Shown here: in pieces, positions 61,549-64,000 of the stretch | How positions within the stretch are numbered: position 1 is the first letter of the stretch | How the letters are laid out: each line of letters opens with the position of its first letter | DNA from: Peribacillus frigoritolerans | Lineage (GTDB): Bacteria > Bacillota > Bacilli > Bacillales > DSM-1321 | Direction: 5' to 3' | DNA length: 64,000 nucleotides | Assembly: GCF_040250305.1 (NCBI RefSeq) | Contig: NZ_CP158190.1 | Span: forward strand, 776,001 to 840,000 | Translations under genes and position numbers: made by a program | The notes under the pieces: generated by a model | What the model was told of the DNA's origin: nothing | Database searches by the model: none | Seen by the model: the letters and a program-made list of their open reading frames with translations, nothing else

Positions 61549-61930
61549 ATGATTAGTGAAAAGAGCAAATAAATCATTGAAAATTATATTATGACCTACA
61601 ATTCATTTGATATTTGAAAGTATCGTTAAACTCCTTCATAAAGAGATAATGTTTAGGAATTTCACGAATGGCGAAATGAACACAGAGACCAGAGGAATAC
61701 AGGAGTTTAGAGAACTGGCGGAAAAGTCGTCAAAGATTTTCTCCAGTCGCCGTCAGACGGTTATTGACTATAGTGCTATAGATGATAAAGCAGAAGTGCA
61801 AATTATATGAAGCAATACTGGCTGTTGATTTGCCTAACGGATTAAAAAGTGGAGATAAGATTCAATTAAAAGAAAGTCCATATTTGGACTTACTGAAGGG
61901 AAGATATCATTAATTGAAGATTATAGTTGA
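61549..61930 (+). pseudogene. NTF2/SnoaL-like protein gene, multiply broken
   Basis: ATG 61549 starts MISEKSK, then a stop. Further pieces in shifting frames read IIENYIMTYNSFDI, then FESIVKLLHKEI to KAEVQII (61607-61810), then YEAILAVDLPNGLKSGDKIQ, a broken FGLTEGK-like stretch and LIEDYS, ending at TGA 61930. Joined, they form a SnoaL-like protein of about 120 residues. At least two stops and two frame changes show true decay. Confidence 0.72.
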
Positions 61931-62053
61931 GTGCATCTAACATTCTAACGGATTTCTTTATTGCAATAAACGCGTGAACAGGCTTCAAAAGCCTTTAATA
62001 ATATTGTCGGTATTCAACAAAAGGGAGCGGTTCTTTAATAAGAAATGCTTAAT

Positions 62054-62135
62054 GAATTAACAGATGCTTTACTTCATTATCAGGAGCTGATCAGCAGCTC
62101 CTTTTCTTATGCAGCTAACAGCTAAAGGGCCAGGA
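62054..62135 (+). repeat. Bipartite repeat, copy X
   Basis: GAATTAACAGATGCTTTACT on the left, strong hairpin GGAGCTGATCAGCAGCTCC with T-run, right part GCTAACAGCTAAAGGGCCAG then GA. TTCAACAAAAGGGAGCGG (62014-62031) before it matches the lead-in seen at 16794. Confidence 0.85.
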
Positions 62136-62194
62136 CAAACAATTAATATGCGAGGTTTTATTCAAGAAGGGTATTTTTTGTTGAAAAATAATAC

Positions 62195-62218
62195 TTTTAG
62201 TGTAAAATTACACTAAAA
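62195..62218. promoter_or_regulatory. Operator of the XRE regulator gene
   Basis: TTTTAGTGTAA and TTACACTAAAA are perfect 11-bp arms around AA. They end 18 bases before the start codon, next to the AAGGAG ribosome binding site. Autoregulation by the encoded HTH protein is likely. Confidence 0.6.
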
Positions 62219-62235
62219 AGGAGTATTTAGTATAT

Positions 62236-62730
62236 ATGGAAAAAGAAGAATTCATCAATTTAATATCAGAAAAAATGAAACTTGTCCGAACAGAACAAAG
62301 CTTTTCTCAAGATAAGATGTCTGAAATTCTAGGGATTTCAAAAAAAACACTAGTTCAAATTGAAAAAAGAAGAACAGAAGCCAATTGGACCACCGTTGTT
62401 GCCTTTTGTGCTTTGTTTAATCATAGCCAATTGTTGATATCTTCAATTGGTGACAATCCTGTTGATTTTGTTCAGTTAATTGCTAGCAAAAATGGTGGGA
62501 CGCCTAAAGAAAAAACAATGGGTGGTAAGATATGGTGGAAAGAAATCGAGTATAGAGGGGATTTTCGTTTGCAACAAAATTTGATTAGTAACCATTACCG
62601 TATATTGGATCAATATGATTATCGTTGGCATAGTTCTTTTGATAAAGAAGAGAGTTTAAGTCGTTTAAATGAATTACAGGATGTGGGGAATATCGAGATA
62701 GACAAAGGTATAGGGATATATGAGGAATAA
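62236..62730 (+). CDS. XRE-type helix-turn-helix regulator with C-terminal extension
   Basis: This 164-residue protein has an HTH_3 domain at residues 8-66 (SFSQDKMSEILGISKKTLVQ). A separate C-terminal part includes MGGKIWWKEIEYRGDFRLQQ and HYRILDQYDYRWHSSFDKEE. The C-terminal part was not recognised; it could be a ligand or partner binding domain. AAAGGAG precedes the ATG. It overlaps the next gene by 11 bases, so the two products probably work together, for example as a membrane signal and its regulator. Confidence 0.82.
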   Translation: MEKEEFINLISEKMKLVRTEQSFSQDKMSEILGISKKTLVQIEKRRTEANWTTVVAFCALFNHSQLLISSIGDNPVDFVQLIASKNGGTPKEKTMGGKIWWKEIEYRGDFRLQQNLISNHYRILDQYDYRWHSSFDKEESLSRLNELQDVGNIEIDKGIGIYEE

Positions 62731-63112
62731 GATTTTGCTTGTTCTAAGAAAAATAGTAATTGGTATTCTAATAGTCTGTTTATACTGTTTTCCTTTTGTT
62801 TATTTTTCAATGCACCAAGATTTTGCTAACCGTTCAATGCTTGGCTATTTAATTATGCTTGTAGTGACTTCACTTCTTGCTTTCTTCGGCAAACTCTTTA
62901 ATAATTCAATCTCTCTTATTATTGGTAATATATTATCTGTAATAATTTCATTTTATTTTATAAGCGAGATGACAGGGAACGAACGATGGGGTGGCTATTT
63001 TAAGCCATTAACTCCATATCAATTATTAATCTTGGTGAGTTTTTTGAATTTGATTCCTCAGTTCTTCGCTATGAAGTTAGCAAATAGAACCAAAAATAAA
63101 GTTAAAGATTAA
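62720..63112 (+). CDS. Four-helix membrane protein coupled to XRE regulator
   Basis: This 130-residue protein has four hydrophobic segments (about 9-27, 42-60, 66-83, 103-120). Its start overlaps the end of the XRE gene, which is translational coupling. It resembles the membrane partners found behind some HTH regulators in Bacillus, but no family is named. No catalytic motif is visible. Confidence 0.7.
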   Translation: MRNKILLVLRKIVIGILIVCLYCFPFVYFSMHQDFANRSMLGYLIMLVVTSLLAFFGKLFNNSISLIIGNILSVIISFYFISEMTGNERWGGYFKPLTPYQLLILVSFLNLIPQFFAMKLANRTKNKVKD

Positions 63113-63149
63113 TTTGATTAAGAAGAGTAACTTCTTTGAATTAAAAATT

Positions 63150-63187
63150 AGTTCTTTTCTTCTGGAGCTAACAAGGCAGTTTAGGTG
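63150..63187 (+). repeat. Bipartite repeat remnant Y
   Basis: TTAGTTCTTTTCTTCTGGAG then CTAACAAGGCAGTTTAGGTG. Only the right half is recognisable. Confidence 0.55.
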
Positions 63188-63254
63188 TTTTTAATTATCC
63201 CAATATATAACTGTCTGAATTTTATATCAAATTAATGCTTTGTTGAATTAAACC

Positions 63255-63294
63255 TGAAAAGCTACTCCTAAAGGTTGGTATCTCTGGAGTAGCT
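63255..63294 (-). terminator. Terminator of the hydrolase gene
   Basis: The stem AGCTACTCC/GGAGTAGCT around 17 bases is followed on the minus strand by TTTTC. It lies directly after the stop codon. Confidence 0.8.
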
Positions 63295-63300
63295 CCTACT

Positions 63301-64000
63301 TTATAACTTTCTATACTTTTCTGGTACTCTGGAATCGAATATGGGAACATCTTTTCTTATTTGGGGTACTTTTTCTAAATCTAAAGTTGCCTTTAATTCA
63401 CCAACTTCTTGATCTAATTTTTGAACAATGTCTCCCCATGGATCTACAATTTGTGAGCAACCTGCGAATTCCACTCCTAACTTTGTTCCCGTTACATTTG
63501 ATGCAACAACATACATTTGGTTCTCAATTGCGCGCGCACGAAGTAACGTATTCCAATGTGTCTCCCTTGCGAGTGGCCATTCTGCTACGATATGTAGCAC
63601 TTGAATACCTTGTAATGCTAAGTCACGAATAATTTCAGGGAATCGTAAATCGTAACAAATAATAATCCCCATTTTCACACCTTCAAGTTCAAATACTTCC
63701 ACTTGATTATGACCGCCTGTTAAAAACTTGGGTTCATCTAACATCGGAACAAGGTGCATCTTGTCATATGTATGAACAATATCACCTATTCGATTGACAA
63801 TAACTGCACGATTAAAGATATCTTTACCTTCTAGTACGGCAACCGAGCCACCCACCAAGTTTACATTAAACTTCTTAGCCAGTGATTGTAAAAATTCAAT
63901 TGATTGATTACCATCCACTTTGCAGAGTTCTTTCAATTCTTCTAACGCATAACCCGTAGACCACATTTCAGGAAGTACTACAACGTCCAAATCATCACTG
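63301..64000 (-). CDS. Carbon-nitrogen (nitrilase family) hydrolase, 5' end outside window
   Basis: The frame is open through the window edge (SDDLDVVVLPEMW), so the start lies beyond 64000; about 233 of the usual 260 or so residues are visible. The catalytic triad is seen as Glu in VVLPEMWSTGY, Lys in YDKMHLVPM and Cys in GIIICYDLRFPEI. The enzyme resembles the MtnU/omega-amidase branch, which hydrolyses alpha-ketoglutaramate-type amides in the methionine salvage context. The neighbouring genes give no support for one substrate. Confidence 0.87.
   Translation of the reverse strand, partial: SDDLDVVVLPEMWSTGYALEELKELCKVDGNQSIEFLQSLAKKFNVNLVGGSVAVLEGKDIFNRAVIVNRIGDIVHTYDKMHLVPMLDEPKFLTGGHNQVEVFELEGVKMGIIICYDLRFPEIIRDLALQGIQVLHIVAEWPLARETHWNTLLRARAIENQMYVVASNVTGTKLGVEFAGCSQIVDPWGDIVQKLDQEVGELKATLDLEKVPQIRKDVPIFDSRVPEKYRKL

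Overview
The window looks like the chromosome of an endospore-forming, low-GC Firmicute of the Bacillus/Peribacillus type. The evidence is two GerAB-type germinant permeases, a CwlJ-type cortex hydrolase, strong GGAGG ribosome binding sites with frequent TTG and GTG starts, a CodY-like box, a perfect CcpA cre site, and many intergenic repeat families typical of Bacillaceae. The species cannot be fixed from sequence alone.

Region 1 (1-14 kb) is relatively gene-dense core-like DNA. It holds the end of a pirin gene and a two-gene locus for secreted nucleic-acid breakdown: an SbsC-like/5'-nucleotidase protein followed by a 1443-residue protein with two nuclease domains. Arrays of a 21-bp repeat lie on both sides of that locus. 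Then come the two L-serine dehydratase subunits, a DinB-type protein and a BrnQ branched-chain amino acid carrier under a CodY-like box. Region 2 (14-30 kb) is mixed: a lipoprotein, an orphan germinant permease, an agmatinase-family/permease/amidohydrolase/TetR regulon with matching operators, a PadR-controlled YhgE-type membrane protein, a divergent LysR/LysE pair in which both genes are frameshifted, CwlJ, and a second orphan germinant permease.

Region 3 (about 30.8-49.2 kb, with outliers at 15-17, 28-29 and 58-63 kb) is the unusual part. Almost every gene is a small stand-alone unit on the + strand: acetyltransferase, two phosphotransferases, histidine phosphatase, Amj-like flippase, PadR/HAAS pair, hydrolase, P-loop kinase, DUF4181, NTF2-like and unknown proteins. 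Most units are followed within about 10-65 nt of the stop codon by a copy of one roughly 80-nt repeat. The repeat is bipartite: two direct copies of a short imperfect palindrome (GAACTAA, 8-9 nt, TTAGTTC) flank a Rho-independent terminator hairpin. The next start codon usually comes 60-90 nt after the repeat. Solo half-sites, gene fragments cut at half-sites, and an IS110 element lying between two copies all suggest a cassette-like, recombination-prone array. No integrase gene is visible here, and the sites do not match canonical attC.

Region 4 (49.6-57.5 kb) is a probable catabolic island: aldehyde dehydrogenase, DHDPS-family aldolase and FAD amine oxidase in one operon, then an MFS transporter, an EamA exporter, an IS3 remnant and an RpiR-type regulator. 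Region 5 (58-64 kb) carries decayed genes (GNAT fragment, stop-interrupted gene, NTF2-like pseudogene), a secreted PheC-like or solute-binding protein, a methyltransferase, a small spore-type protein, an XRE regulator/membrane protein pair with a palindromic operator, and the end of a carbon-nitrogen hydrolase gene.
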